64,000 nucleotides of DNA from contig JBBMOA010000016.1 in NCBI GenBank assembly GCA_037954235.1, forward strand, positions 26,344,883 to 26,408,882. The letters are read 5' to 3'. This DNA comes from Aulostomus chinensis (lineage: Eukaryota; Chordata; Actinopteri; Syngnathiformes; Aulostomidae). The stretch's first letter is position 1; each line of letters starts with the position of its first letter. This document shows, in pieces, positions 1 through 9,678 of the stretch. Under the pieces are notes generated by a model. That model saw only the letters and a program-made list of their open reading frames with translations. It was not told the origin of the DNA and did not search any database. The position numbers and the translations under genes were made by a program.

Positions 1-3000
1 ACTCGGCAATTTCTGTAGCAGTTTTTAATTAAATATGAAGAAAAATGGGAAAACAGCCCTTGACGGGATGCAAGGAAAGTGCCCACACTTTAATTTGTTA
101 ATAGAGTGGTACATCATTAGTGTAATGATGGAACAGAGCCATGCCATGGTGAACCATGCGCATGAAGAACATCACCACCAGCATGAATCCATCATGCAGA
201 CGGTTGATGAGCGTGATGGAGGACTTGAACTCAACAGATGTGTTCACGGACTCCTCCTATTTACCCTGCTGTTGTGAGAGTGATTGTACATTTCTGTTCT
301 GTTTGGTCTGTTGGAGCCTTTGTTCTATTATTCCTACAGGAGCCTCCCGCCTTTGTAAACAAGAATTTGTTCTTGGTGAGTCTACCATGTGCTAACATAA
401 CGTTAGCTTAGCACTGCTAACCGTAGCATCCAGGCTTCCAGCATCATCAGAGGGTTCATTAGTGAAGATGATCTTGATGAACTGAACCTGGAAGATCATC
501 AACTTTTGTTCACCAGAGCTGATTTACTGATTCAATCACCACAATCACATGGAGCGATCCTATTGGCTGCTGGGGGAGGAGCCAGGAGATGACCACTTCC
601 TGTTGGGACTACAAACATACCTCATCCCTGACATGACTACTTCCTGTTGGTGGAGGCACCAGGAGATGACCACTTCTTGTTGGTGGAGGCACCAGGAGAT
701 GACCACTTCCTGTTGGTGGAGGCACCAGGAGATGACCACTTCCTGTTGGTGGAGGCACCAGGAGATGACCACTTCCAGTTGGACTACAAACACACCTTAT
801 GTGCTTGTGGCACTGTTCCTATAAGCGATCAGAGGTGTGTATGTTTTATTTTTATATGCTAAAAGCAGGGCCATTCACCAGCGGAAACGGCTGTGAATTC
901 ACATGCTTACATGCTGCATGTTAGCATGTTCACAAGTCGTTTAACAGGCAGGTTAGCTTGCAGCCATTAGCTCGTTAGCACTAGACATGGATGGAGATGT
1001 CAGTTTTCAGGTACTTGATCCTCATCTAAAGCGCTGGATGAATTTACGTTTTGAATGGATGATAAAGGACAAGTAAAGAGATTATGGTTTGTCTTTAGGC
1101 AGCCATGATTGTCTGGAATTTGTCTGCAAATGCAAATATCATTTCATAGTAAGGATAACCAAAGTTAGTGGGATCCATCGTGTGAGGATCAGGAATGCCA
1201 CACAATGTTACCTGGAAATCCGTTCAACTGCTGTTGAGATGGGTGCCGTAGTGAGCTGACAGACGGGGTGACATTGCCATTTTTAGAGGTGCGACTGCAG
1301 GGTGACACCCTTGAGCACACTTGCTTATGTGCTACTACAACACACCACTTCTGCATGACAATTTGCTGGTGAAAAAAGTAGCACGGTGGGCTATAAAAAT
1401 ACTGCCAGAACTGACATCTGTGAATAGAAATGTACAATTTATTTCTTGACAAATGGTGTGATAATTTATTCCGGAGCAACATGGACGACAAATTGGACTC
1501 CCAGGAGAAAAGCCATCCTTTCAGGCATCCTCATTTGGTTTTCCTGCAAGTCACCTGAGAACCCTCCAGGGAGGAGCCCATTATCACGGTGTTCAGACAA
1601 ATGCAACACGTGGACTTGCTGGTGCGGGGCTGGAAGTCTGAATGGACTCACTGGTGTCTGGAGGGTTACGCCAGTGTGTGTTCACCTGGATGCGCTACAC
1701 AAAAACACAACACTCCTCATTTCTCAGTGAGAGTTCATTTTTTCTCAAAGCCGTCATAACGATTCATAAAGGGTGGTTTATTTCAATAGGCTGCTGTTTA
1801 TTGTGGGAGGTATTTTAATGGGCGGGAATGCAATAAAGCAGCCCTGATATCACACAGATGCTCCGTTTGTCTGTTTGCTATCCGTGTGTGCAGCCGTGTG
1901 CACATGCAGGCTCAGTGGCACACACAAACAGGAGCAGGTGATAATAGGGCTGTTCTATAAGCGAGGCCATGAATAATTCAAAAACTGCACGCTCAAACGG
2001 ATGCTTGAGTTGACAGAATAGTATGACAGATTCTGCAACTATTAAAGGAGAAAGTATAACAAGTATTTTCCAGCGTCTGGTTGGGTGGATTGACCTGCTG
2101 TGTGTGCTCTGTGACTGAATGCAATATTTAGATATCCAGTACATTTAAAAGGCTGTTTGTGCACAGATTTTGGATTTGAAGCTTTGGGGAATTACACAAA
2201 CACAACAGACCACGTGATGCAATTCATGTTTATTATTTTTCCCTCTTTAAAACCACTGGGGGGATAAATCTTTAATAGGCTACAGCACATTGTCCTTAGT
2301 GCCCACCACTCAAGCAGGAACCTGTCTTTCTTATTTGGTTTCATGTTGGAGCCTTTCCTACGATTAGCGTGAGTTTCCTCCACACTGACCAGGCTGGAAG
2401 TGTCCTTCAGGGGAGCGTGATGGCATCCGTCCTGAAACTTTGGCAACTGGCCTCCTCGTGATTTAGTGGAGAGATACTCCTTCGATAAGTCTTTGTGGGA
2501 ATTTCCTCCACCTCTTTGTCTACTGAGCCAACACTTCAATATGGCCGTTGAAAATGGGCTGGCTGGAGCCCCGGTGTTCCACTGGCTTCTAGAAAGCTGC
2601 CGCAGTCGCAGGCCAGAGTGACCAACTGTGCTCTGCGCCTCCAGTCTCCTTTATAAGTTTGGCAGCGGAGGAGAGTGTTGTAAACGCTGCATGCTACATG
2701 ATGTTGGGGACATGGACCCGTTAGGTTGCTGTGGCTGAAAACTCCACACTGAAAGTTGCTGCCGACTCTCCATGCAGCATCTGGAACGTTCAGTCAAGGC
2801 CTGCAAGACGCTAATGAGTTTACTCTGCACAGCGGAACCATGGGAGCAGCTGACCCTCCCCAAAAAGAGGCAGAAAGTGAAATCATTCGGGGAACAATAA
2901 CCTCGCCGACGAGCCAGTCTCCCTCACTCAATATGCACATCTTTCTACATATGCAAATGAAGTGGGCTCCAATATGTGTGAAGGTCAAGCACATTAATTT

Positions 3001-3100
3001 CTCATTCATTAACTTCTTTAAATGCATGAAGCTTGTTGGGCTATGGAGCCCGCGCTTTATGTGTGCCTAATAAAAAATGACCCACCTGTCTGAAGAAAGA
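1..3100. other. Upstream flanking DNA, no supported gene
   Basis: Apart from a 33-bp tandem repeat at 639-782, I see no coding exon, RNA gene or recognisable transposase here. Short open frames exist on both strands, but none shows a known domain or plausible splice sites. The sequence between 300 and 1000 is rich in GCTAGC/TTAGC words, which are common in fish interspersed repeats, but I cannot assign a family. Confidence 0.5.
639..782. repeat. 33-bp tandem repeat, four copies plus a partial
   Basis: Four near-identical 33-bp units run from 639 to 770, followed by a 12-base partial copy. The core reads TTGGTGGAGGCACCAGGAG. A diverged related unit lies just upstream (about 565-625), so the array probably grew from that sequence. 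Because 33 is a multiple of three, all copies keep the same frame and both strands appear open; this is an effect of the unit length, not evidence of a protein. Confidence 0.9.
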
Positions 3101-3667
3101 AGGCACAGCCCATCCAGGGTGGGAGGAAGCCGGCGGGTGTCAGATGACCGAGGATCTCTTCATCTCCCGTCCGTTACGCTCCCGTTCCTCCCGTGAGTCC
3201 AGCCAATGGGCATCGACGACTGCTGCAGAGCCGCTGGGGCTGCGTCCTCCTGCAGGGCGGCTGCTGACGGACGGCGGAGGGGGACATCAGTGTCCTTACC
3301 TGTGAGGGTTTGACACAAAAGAGAAACGAACCGTTCAGAGCAGCACTGAGAGCTGAGCTGCCCGGGCCAACTTCCCGGGCCCCGCTGAACTTGATGGAGC
3401 AGCTGCAGGGTTCAGCCCGGAACCACAGGAAGAACCGAACCCGCTGCAGGTCCTGCGTTCTGGTCTCACTTTAACCTCCCGCACTCCACTTCCCACTGAG
3501 AAGAAAACGAAATAAAGATCCACAATTTACTCCTGTTTTTTTAGATGCTGCTGCAGCAAAGTGAGCCGCGGCGAGTGAGAGGGTCCAGTTCAGGGGGGAA
3601 CCCTTAGACCGGAGTACAGGGAGGCTGCGTTAGAAAAAAAGAAGGGGAGGAGGAGGAGGAGGAGGGC

Positions 3668-3760
3668 ATGGAAGAAGTGGTGGTGGTGGCAGACGCAGCA
3701 GCAGCAGCAGCAGTGAGAAGAGTACGTACGTGCTTTATCTGTGCGCCGGACGGAGTGTGA
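3668..3760 (+). promoter_or_regulatory. Upstream ORF, 30 codons, with Val and Ala runs
   Basis: An ATG at 3668 opens a 30-codon frame closed by TGA at 3758. It begins MEEVVVVAD, then six alanines from the GCA repeat. It would be a leader uORF only if transcription starts upstream of it. The GCA repeat makes the peptide length prone to change. No function is claimed. Confidence 0.3.
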
Positions 3761-3880
3761 CGTGATATTGCAGCCTGCTGCCGGAGCCGCGCGAGCAGCG
3801 AGTCCAGCGCGTCTCTCCTCCGTCTGCTGGAACTCACGGCCCCGACATCTCACGTCCACCCACCGCGGACCTGCTTTTTG

Positions 3881-3967
3881 ATGTGTGTGTGCGTGTGTGT
3901 GCTCCCCGTGTTTTTTGCCTTGAGGTGGAGGGGGCGGCGTGCCGGTGGATTGATGGTAACACTGTAA
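3881..3967 (+). promoter_or_regulatory. Upstream ORF, 28 codons
   Basis: An ATG at 3881 within a GT-rich stretch opens a frame of 28 codons ending at TAA 3965-3967. It reads through alternating Cys/Val codons of the GT repeat. It belongs to the leader if the start site lies upstream, and would then add to the initiation barrier before the adgrb3 start codon. Confidence 0.3.
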
Positions 3968-4132
3968 GAACTGCGCTCTCCTGCTCATCACTCCAAGAAT
4001 CGCTCTCGCGCTTTCTGCCCGTTTCACTCTCTCTTTTTTTCGGTGGCTCTCTCTCGCGCGCGTGTGTGTGTGCGTGTGTCTGTACGTGTGCGCGTGCGTG
4101 TATGTGTGTGTGTGTTGTTGCGCTTCGTTTTG

Positions 4133-4210
4133 ATGGGAAAAACCCAGAAGAGGACCGGGGGATGTGAGCGGACGGACGGGAGTGTGACGCGTCTCACCAG
4201 CAGCCTCTGA
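4133..4210 (+). promoter_or_regulatory. Upstream ORF, 25 codons
   Basis: An ATG at 4133, with G at +4, opens a 25-codon frame (beginning MGKTQKRTGG) that stops at TGA 4208-4210. It lies 124 bases before the predicted exon-1 donor, so it is likely inside the transcribed leader. Confidence 0.4.
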
Positions 4211-4333
4211 ACCGTCTTGTTGCTCCGGACCTCCAGCACGCGGACGAGGCGCCTGCGACGGCTGCACGAGCTGCTCACCAAGGATGTGGTCAAGTACTAT
4301 GTTGGGAAAATAGCCATAGCTCCGCGGTGTAAG
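4190..4333 (+). other. adgrb3: 3' end of putative non-coding exon 1 of adgrb3
   Basis: The sequence ends AAG|GTAAGA at 4333/4334, a near-perfect splice donor. The nearest strong downstream acceptor is at 5678-5679, just before the coding start, giving an intron of 1,346 bp. The 5' boundary of this exon is not known; the given start is only the part I consider most likely transcribed. The frame across 4211-4333 is open without an ATG, so it does not extend the receptor. Support is the splice signal and position only; transcript data would be needed to fix it. Confidence 0.5.
4284..4313 (+). promoter_or_regulatory. Upstream ORF, 9 codons (MWSSTMLGK)
   Basis: An ATG at 4284 has A at position -3, a favourable initiation context, and stops at TAG 4311-4313, 20 bases before the predicted splice donor. 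In a spliced mRNA it would end about 35 bases before the adgrb3 start codon, close for efficient reinitiation, so it could lower receptor translation. Confidence 0.4.
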
Positions 4334-5068
4334 GTAAGACCCGCCGCCCCCCTCCCGGTGAGCTGCTGCATGGAGCCGCCGGGGAGAAGCTCGTTTCATG
4401 TGTCTGTCAGTTAAAGTTTGGTCGCCTGTTCGATCCCCGTCCTGCCCCCCGCCGCGGCGGCTGCGGAGCTCGCGCCTGTTCTCACGTCAGTCCGGGGGGC
4501 TTTAACAGACGGTTCTAAGGGCTCTTTACGAACGCAAACCAGCGTAAAGTGGCGGGAGTGAGACGAGCGTCTGCGTCCGGACCGGGTCGCCCTTAGGAGC
4601 CGCGCGGCAGCGAAACCGCCTGAGGAGCGAGTTCTGCCTCCAGAATACTGATCCCTGTCTTTTTTTTGGGGGGGGGGGGGATCTATGGATTCATCTGCTT
4701 CTCTCGAACTGATGCACATGCGGTTATGTAACGCGTCTGACGCGCGTGGCGCACAGGTTGATCGTCTGAGGAGGGAAGTTGAGATGACGGCAGCTTCTTT
4801 CTTTCTTTCTTTCTTTCTCTCTTTCTCTTTCTTTTTTTGCTCTGCATCTCCAGCCTTGGAATTTGTCCGCCTACACGCACATGCACGCACAGTTAGAGAC
4901 ACACGCGCAAGCACGCACGCGCAGGCTCTGCTGTGACACCGCTCACAGCTGCATTGCCTGTAGGATTAAAGCAATCAGGACATCGCATTGCCCCCCCCTT
5001 CCTCCCTCCCCCTCTCTGTTTCTCCCACACACAAACAGGCGCGCGCACAAAGCGAAACACAAAGGCAG

Positions 5069-5114
<46 letters not shown>
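5069..5114. repeat. CG/CA dinucleotide microsatellite
   Basis: A short CG run passes into an uninterrupted CA repeat of about 18-19 units. It lies in the putative 5'UTR intron, some 600 bases before the adgrb3 start codon. The alternating purine-pyrimidine sequence could form left-handed DNA. Confidence 0.95.
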
Positions 5115-5115
<1 letters not shown>

Positions 5116-5259
5116 ACTGGTTCTTTATCAAACTGCGCTGTCAAACAAGTCCAGCCCTGAATCCGGGGTTCGGTCTCATTTCTGGTCCGTGATTTCTCGG
5201 GTGATCTTCGTGTCTTGCGGGGCAGCAGACGAGATGAAAACATCCTGCGAAAAACGGAG

Positions 5260-5277
5260 CCCCCCCCCCCCCCCCCC
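5260..5277. repeat. 18-base poly-C run
   Basis: Eighteen consecutive C bases follow CGGAG. This is one of seven G or C runs of ten or more bases in the window; the exact length is uncertain because such runs are error-prone in sequencing. Confidence 0.9.
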
Positions 5278-5679
5278 AAGCACGTGAGGACTTGGATACC
5301 GCGGCAGTGTTTGATGTCAGATATTCCGAATGTGAATATCTGCAGGCGTTGTGCCACGCCACGTACGAGCCAATTAATAATGTCTAAATGACTCACATTA
5401 TCACCCCCACCCTTCAAAAAAGAAATTTGATAAATAAATAAATAAATAATAATGAGTCGAACAACCACAAGGTGGCAATGTTTGCACAAGCACTGGAGGA
5501 GGCAGGAGGAGGAAAAGACATGCTGCTGGGGTTAATGTGGCTGTTTCTCCATTTTCATGGTAGGACGTGATAAGAAATGTGTGAAGCGCATCAGTCAGAC
5601 TTGATTGATCATCTCTCATGCCTCCACTGTCCCCTGCCTACACAGCCCTTTGTGTAATTCTCCTCATTTCTCCCCGCAG

Positions 5680-6448
5680 GCCAAATGACATAGGATGAAG
5701 GCTGTTCGAAACCTGTTGATTTATATATTTTCCACCTATCTTCTGGTTATGTTTGGATTAACTGGTGCCCAAGATTATTGGTGTTCTACACTGGTCAAGG
5801 GGGTCATCTATGGATCCTACTCTGTGACTGAAATGTTCCCCAAGAACTACACAAACTGTACATGGACGCTGGAGAACCCAGATCCTACCAAATACAGCAT
5901 CTACCTGAAGCTATACAAGCGAGACCTGAGCTGCTCTGAATATTCTTTGCTTGCTTATCAGTTTGATCATTACTCGCACGAAAAGATCAACGCGTTGCTG
6001 AAAGTCAACGAGTCTATAGTGTACCTGTGTGATTCAAAGAATATTTATGTATTTTTGCTGTATGACAAGAATTTTGTTCAGCTGCGGAGAGTTTTCCCTT
6101 ATGACTACAATGGATTGACGCCTCAGAAGCTGGACGAAGAGGAGAAGTCCATAGTGGAGTTTTTGGTGCTGAACAAGGCCAGCCCCAGCCAGTTTGGGTG
6201 TCAAGTGCTTTGTACATGGCTGGAAAACTGCCTGAAACTAGAGAAGGGGACGGTTGAGACATGTGGAACCGTGTACACCAAGTGCACTTGTCCTCAGCAT
6301 TTGGGCGATGGAGAATCTGAGAGTATGCTCATGCTCAACAACGTGGTTTTACCCTTAAACCCACAAACGGAGGGCTGCTTGTCGCCCCAACTACAAGCCG
6401 GGCAGGTCTGCAATCTGAGCGCCGAAGTGAAACGGCCTCCTAAAGAAG
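5680..6448 (+). CDS. adgrb3: adgrb3 first coding exon: signal peptide and CUB domain
   Basis: First coding exon of adhesion G protein-coupled receptor B3 (BAI3), a synaptic cell-surface receptor. The family binds secreted C1q-like proteins and acts in synapse formation and myoblast fusion. The exon begins after CCCCGCAG at 5679; the start codon is 5695, giving 251 codons plus one base (phase 1). Residues 1-24 (MKAVRNLLIYIFSTYLLVMF and following) form a hydrophobic signal peptide. A CUB domain follows at about 30-160, with NCTWTLENPDPTKYSIYLK and LAYQFDHYSHEKI as recognisable stretches. Residues 160-251 are a Cys-rich connector. Likely N-glycosylation sequons are N51, N54, N105 and N240. The match to vertebrate BAI3 is near-colinear, and closer than I would expect for BAI1 or BAI2. 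The donor is AAG|GTGAGT at 6449; unspliced reading adds 14 codons before TAG. Confidence 0.97.
5685..5693 (+). promoter_or_regulatory. Minimal upstream ORF (Met-Thr-stop) next to the adgrb3 start
   Basis: The bases ATGACATAG form a two-codon ORF that ends at 5693, with a single G before the adgrb3 ATG at 5695. It lies within the first coding exon, so it should be in every mRNA using the 5679 acceptor. Its ATG has C at -3 and A at +4, a weak context, so leaky scanning is expected. A ribosome that starts here stops almost on the true start codon. Confidence 0.7.
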
Positions 6449-9201
6449 GTGAGTATCCTGTCTCCTTCCTCCTCGGTGCCAAGAAGATCTAGACTTACGT
6501 ATTCTAGAGATTTGTGCACGTCTGTCACTCCTTCTCTGCCCTTATTGCATGTTTGAAGTGTGATGGCCCATGAAACAAAGAGCACACATAGATCTTTAGA
6601 TTGTCGTTGGCTCGCAAATGTGTCAACGTCAAAGCTGCCAGAGGAGTTGGGCGTAGTAAAGACCACACCAGCACAGACCACTGGAAAGGGGGTCTTTCAT
6701 TTGGTTGGACTGAACTCGAACTGCACTTTCGATGCTGTGAATTTAAAATGGCTGTTTTTGTACACATCAGCACAGAGTTAAAATGGCTGCAGTTCCAGGG
6801 ATGAATCTGTGTGTGTGTTATACATCCATGTGAGTGTCATCCATACAAAGACGAGTCCTCTGGAGCGACGGCTTCATGGATGCAGCAGCAGCTGCTGATG
6901 ACCTGCAACACTTCAGATTCGTGAATTACATTCAAGCTAAAACTGGAACTGTTGTCAGATCTACAGAAAATGCAGGAGTCATTATCAGATGTGGCGTCAG
7001 ATTCCAAAGCTTCTCGTATTTTCAGAGCTGTTTCCCGACGCAGCGATGCTACTGATCCAGTGTTGCCATAGAGCAATGCAACATGAAGATAAACACCAAG
7101 TCCAGCTGCATTTGGAGAGTTTAGCTGCAATAACATGAGGGACGTCTGGGGGAAACAGGATCAAAAGCTGGGAAATAACATTGGGAGGTATTTGATTGGA
7201 TGGCTGAGAAGTGGGCGTATCCAGAGTGAGTCATGACACTGACAGGAGAGCATCGTGGCTCAGTTTGAGCCAGCGGGCCTGATTCAGGCAGAGTGGAGCA
7301 AGGAAACAGGGTTTGAGGTGGACTAGGATCTGATGTATCTCAGCTTATAGATGTGTTTGCGGTCGAGAGGGAATATCTGATCGAGAATATCGGAGTCGAG
7401 TGCCGGTGTTGACCTCATTCAAAGTTCGAAGATAGAAAAGGTGGTGCGGGTCCAGGTTCCACCCGTAGCTTCTGGCCCAAACACCCTTTAATTGTTGGGA
7501 GAGATTTAGTTTGCATGGCACTGTGTTTACTTGTTGATCTTTAAATTAGAAACTCTGTCTGGTTTACTGCAGACTCTGAAACACAGTGATGATGTCACAA
7601 TTCAAGAAGGGGTGTGGTATCAGCAGACGAGTGTCAGCAACGCAGCAGAGCTGAAGCACAGCGTGGATCAATGCTCTGATGTGTACAGTGAGGTGATTGA
7701 CAGGTTGTTGGTTGGTCCATGCTGGCGTCAGCACACGTCACAGTCTTGGTCTGCAGGAGGAACATCGACGGGGTGTTGACGTCGTTGCGTGTCGCTGAGC
7801 GTTGTCAGGGAGAATCAGAAACTAACACGTCACAACTAAAATTCTTCATCTCAGCTCGACTGTGAGAGTGTAAACACGTGCACACCGGCATCCCCAGGTC
7901 TGAACAGACCCTCGTTAACGAACGGCTGGGAGTTATGAGGTCATAATGATTTCAGGAGTGACGCCAGGCAGTCGGGGGGGGGGGGGTAACACGTCTGTGT
8001 AGCTGTTTGCATTATAGGAAGATGATTGCAGTGTAACAGATGGGAAGAAAAACACGTCAAAATATGCAACATATTTCAGAGGTGAGGAGCGAGAGACATA
8101 AAGGAGAGACATTCATCACGGCACACTGAAGCAAAAAGAATGAGTCAACCATGGGGGGGGGGGGGTAATAGCACCACCGTTACGGCGCGAGCTCCCTTGT
8201 GGCACTAAAATAACAGCTGCAATAATCACAACCTGGAAAACAGGTGGCGGTTTTCTAATCAAAAAGAACATGTGAGCTTCTTTTGTTGCTGTGGTTGGGC
8301 TGCTCGGTGGACTCGGTGCTGCTGCAGGCTCTGGAGCACAAACACCGCCTCCCCATGCTAAGTTGCTCTGAATTCCCTCACCATTCATGCCGAGCACCCT
8401 GGCCTTTAACAAAATCTGTCGATTTTCTGATGCGGTACAGCAAAGCAGTAGCATGAGCACCAAAAACAGAGTTTATTTTTAGTCCAGTAATTGTCTTATT
8501 TAATATATTCCATCATCAATCACAACATTAAGAGGAAACATTTTGCTTATTTGCTCTGAAATTCCCTGCTCAAAAATAACATTTGACATTTTTCTATCAG
8601 CATGTTAATAACAGCTTAAGAGCACAGCTTATTTTTTTCTCTCAGAAGATTTTCCAGCAGCTTCTATTTATAGTGTTGGTTGATGGGAGGTTTGAATAAA
8701 TCCGTTTTCATCTGGATAACGCGGAGATCACCACTGGCTTTTAAAAGAGCACCGTCTCTGATGACATCACAGTGACAGAGTGGGTGTTCTTGATGAAGAG
8801 GAAAGCATTACAAACAGTCGACAAGCGCTCTGTTTGATAGAATGGCTGGTCTTTGATCTCCTCAGTCGCTCCGCAGCACATCAAAGCAGCGTGGGGCTGG
8901 AGGTTGTATACTCCAGCCACGCCACTGCAGTGCCCCGCCACTGTTTCACACTCGCACAGGATCACATTTGAAAGGTTAAGTCTCGTACATATTTAAGGTG
9001 ATTATGCAGACAAAAGGCAGACCTCATTCCTTGATGTGCTGGCATTTGGAAAATCAGACTGACACAATGAAATGCTAAACAGAGGTGCTGCTCAGATGAC
9101 TCATTTATGTGGCTTTATTTTTATCACATTCTCCCATTTCATGCATAAAAGTTGTAAAAGGAGGCAGCACAGTGGTGCAGTGGCAGTTACAGAGAGACGA
9201 G

Positions 9202-9243
9202 CTCTCCCTCTCTCTCTCTCCCTCTCTCCCTCTCTCTCTCTCC

Positions 9244-9280
<37 letters not shown>
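9202..9280. repeat. CT/CCCT microsatellite
   Basis: About 79 bases of CT repeat with regular CCCT interruptions in its first half and a pure CT run at the end. It is a strand-asymmetric pyrimidine tract of a kind that can form triplex DNA. The leucine/serine-rich ORFs across it are artefacts. Confidence 0.95.
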
Positions 9281-9282
<2 letters not shown>

Positions 9283-9664
9283 CACAAGCGTTCGTGCGGT
9301 TTCTCTCCTGCGTCCCTCACGTGAAGCAGGTGAACGAGTGATGGCGTCCACTGGGCTTCCTCACTCTCCAGGTTAACTGAAGGAAGACGACCAGTGACAG
9401 GTGGGCGGAGCTGGTGGAGGCCTGCTCAGGGCTGCAGAGCTTTTCCTTGAATTTGACGGATACTCTTATTGCAGTATGATTTTTGATTGTAGGGGATTTT
9501 TGTTTTGTTTTAGATTTTTTTTTTTACTTTAATTGGAAAAACCCGTTGAAATGACAGTGGTGTGATGTGTGCTGGATCTGCATCGCACAAAGATGTCTAC
9601 TTCAGTCTGTAGAATACGATGCGTTACAGCTGAGTAGAAACAGGAAATGAGAACAAGTCTTTGA

Positions 9665-9678
9665 CCTCTAGGGGGCGC
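9665..9678 (+). promoter_or_regulatory. CTCF-like motif, one mismatch
   Basis: CCTCTAGGGGGCGC matches the vertebrate CTCF core consensus (CCASYAGRKGGCRS) at 13 of 14 positions. Binding is inferred from sequence alone. Confidence 0.4.

Larger units (their letters stand above)
3120..4660 (+). promoter_or_regulatory. adgrb3: CpG-rich putative promoter and 5' leader of adgrb3
   Basis: Base composition changes sharply from AT-rich flanking DNA to GC-rich sequence with many CG dinucleotides, as in CpG-island promoters. The block lies directly upstream of the first coding exon and contains a strong splice donor at 4334, so it probably holds the transcription start and non-coding exon 1. It also contains a polypurine tract (about 3632-3667), a GCA repeat (3695-3712) and a GT-rich stretch (about 4065-4116). 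I see no convincing TATA box at a defined spacing, so the exact start site is unknown. The call rests on composition and position. Confidence 0.6.
4334..5679 (+). other. adgrb3: Putative 5'UTR intron of adgrb3
   Basis: Bounded by GTAAGA at 4334 and a pyrimidine-rich tract ending CCCCGCAG at 5679. It holds several simple repeats: a 13-base G run (4668-4680), a TTTC repeat (4795-4838), a CA repeat (5069-5114), an 18-base C run (5260-5277) and an AAAT repeat (about 5429-5450). No coding potential beyond simple-repeat frames is seen. Confidence 0.55.

Noticed and set aside
1120..1740. Possible decayed transposase or other coding remnant upstream of the gene
   Set aside because: Fragments in several frames looked weakly protein-like, but I could not match any family and frames are broken by stops.
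4211..4333. Open frame reading LLTKDVVKYYVGKIAIAPRC in the putative leader exon
   Set aside because: It looks coding-like but has no ATG, and after splicing would meet TGA within exon 2 before the receptor start, so it cannot be an N-terminal extension of adgrb3. It would merit a conservation check.
3590..4399. 269-codon minus-strand open frame across the promoter region
   Set aside because: It is driven by GC-rich sequence and by GT, GCA and GGA repeats (His, Thr and Cys runs) and has no recognisable domain. It lies opposite the adgrb3 leader.
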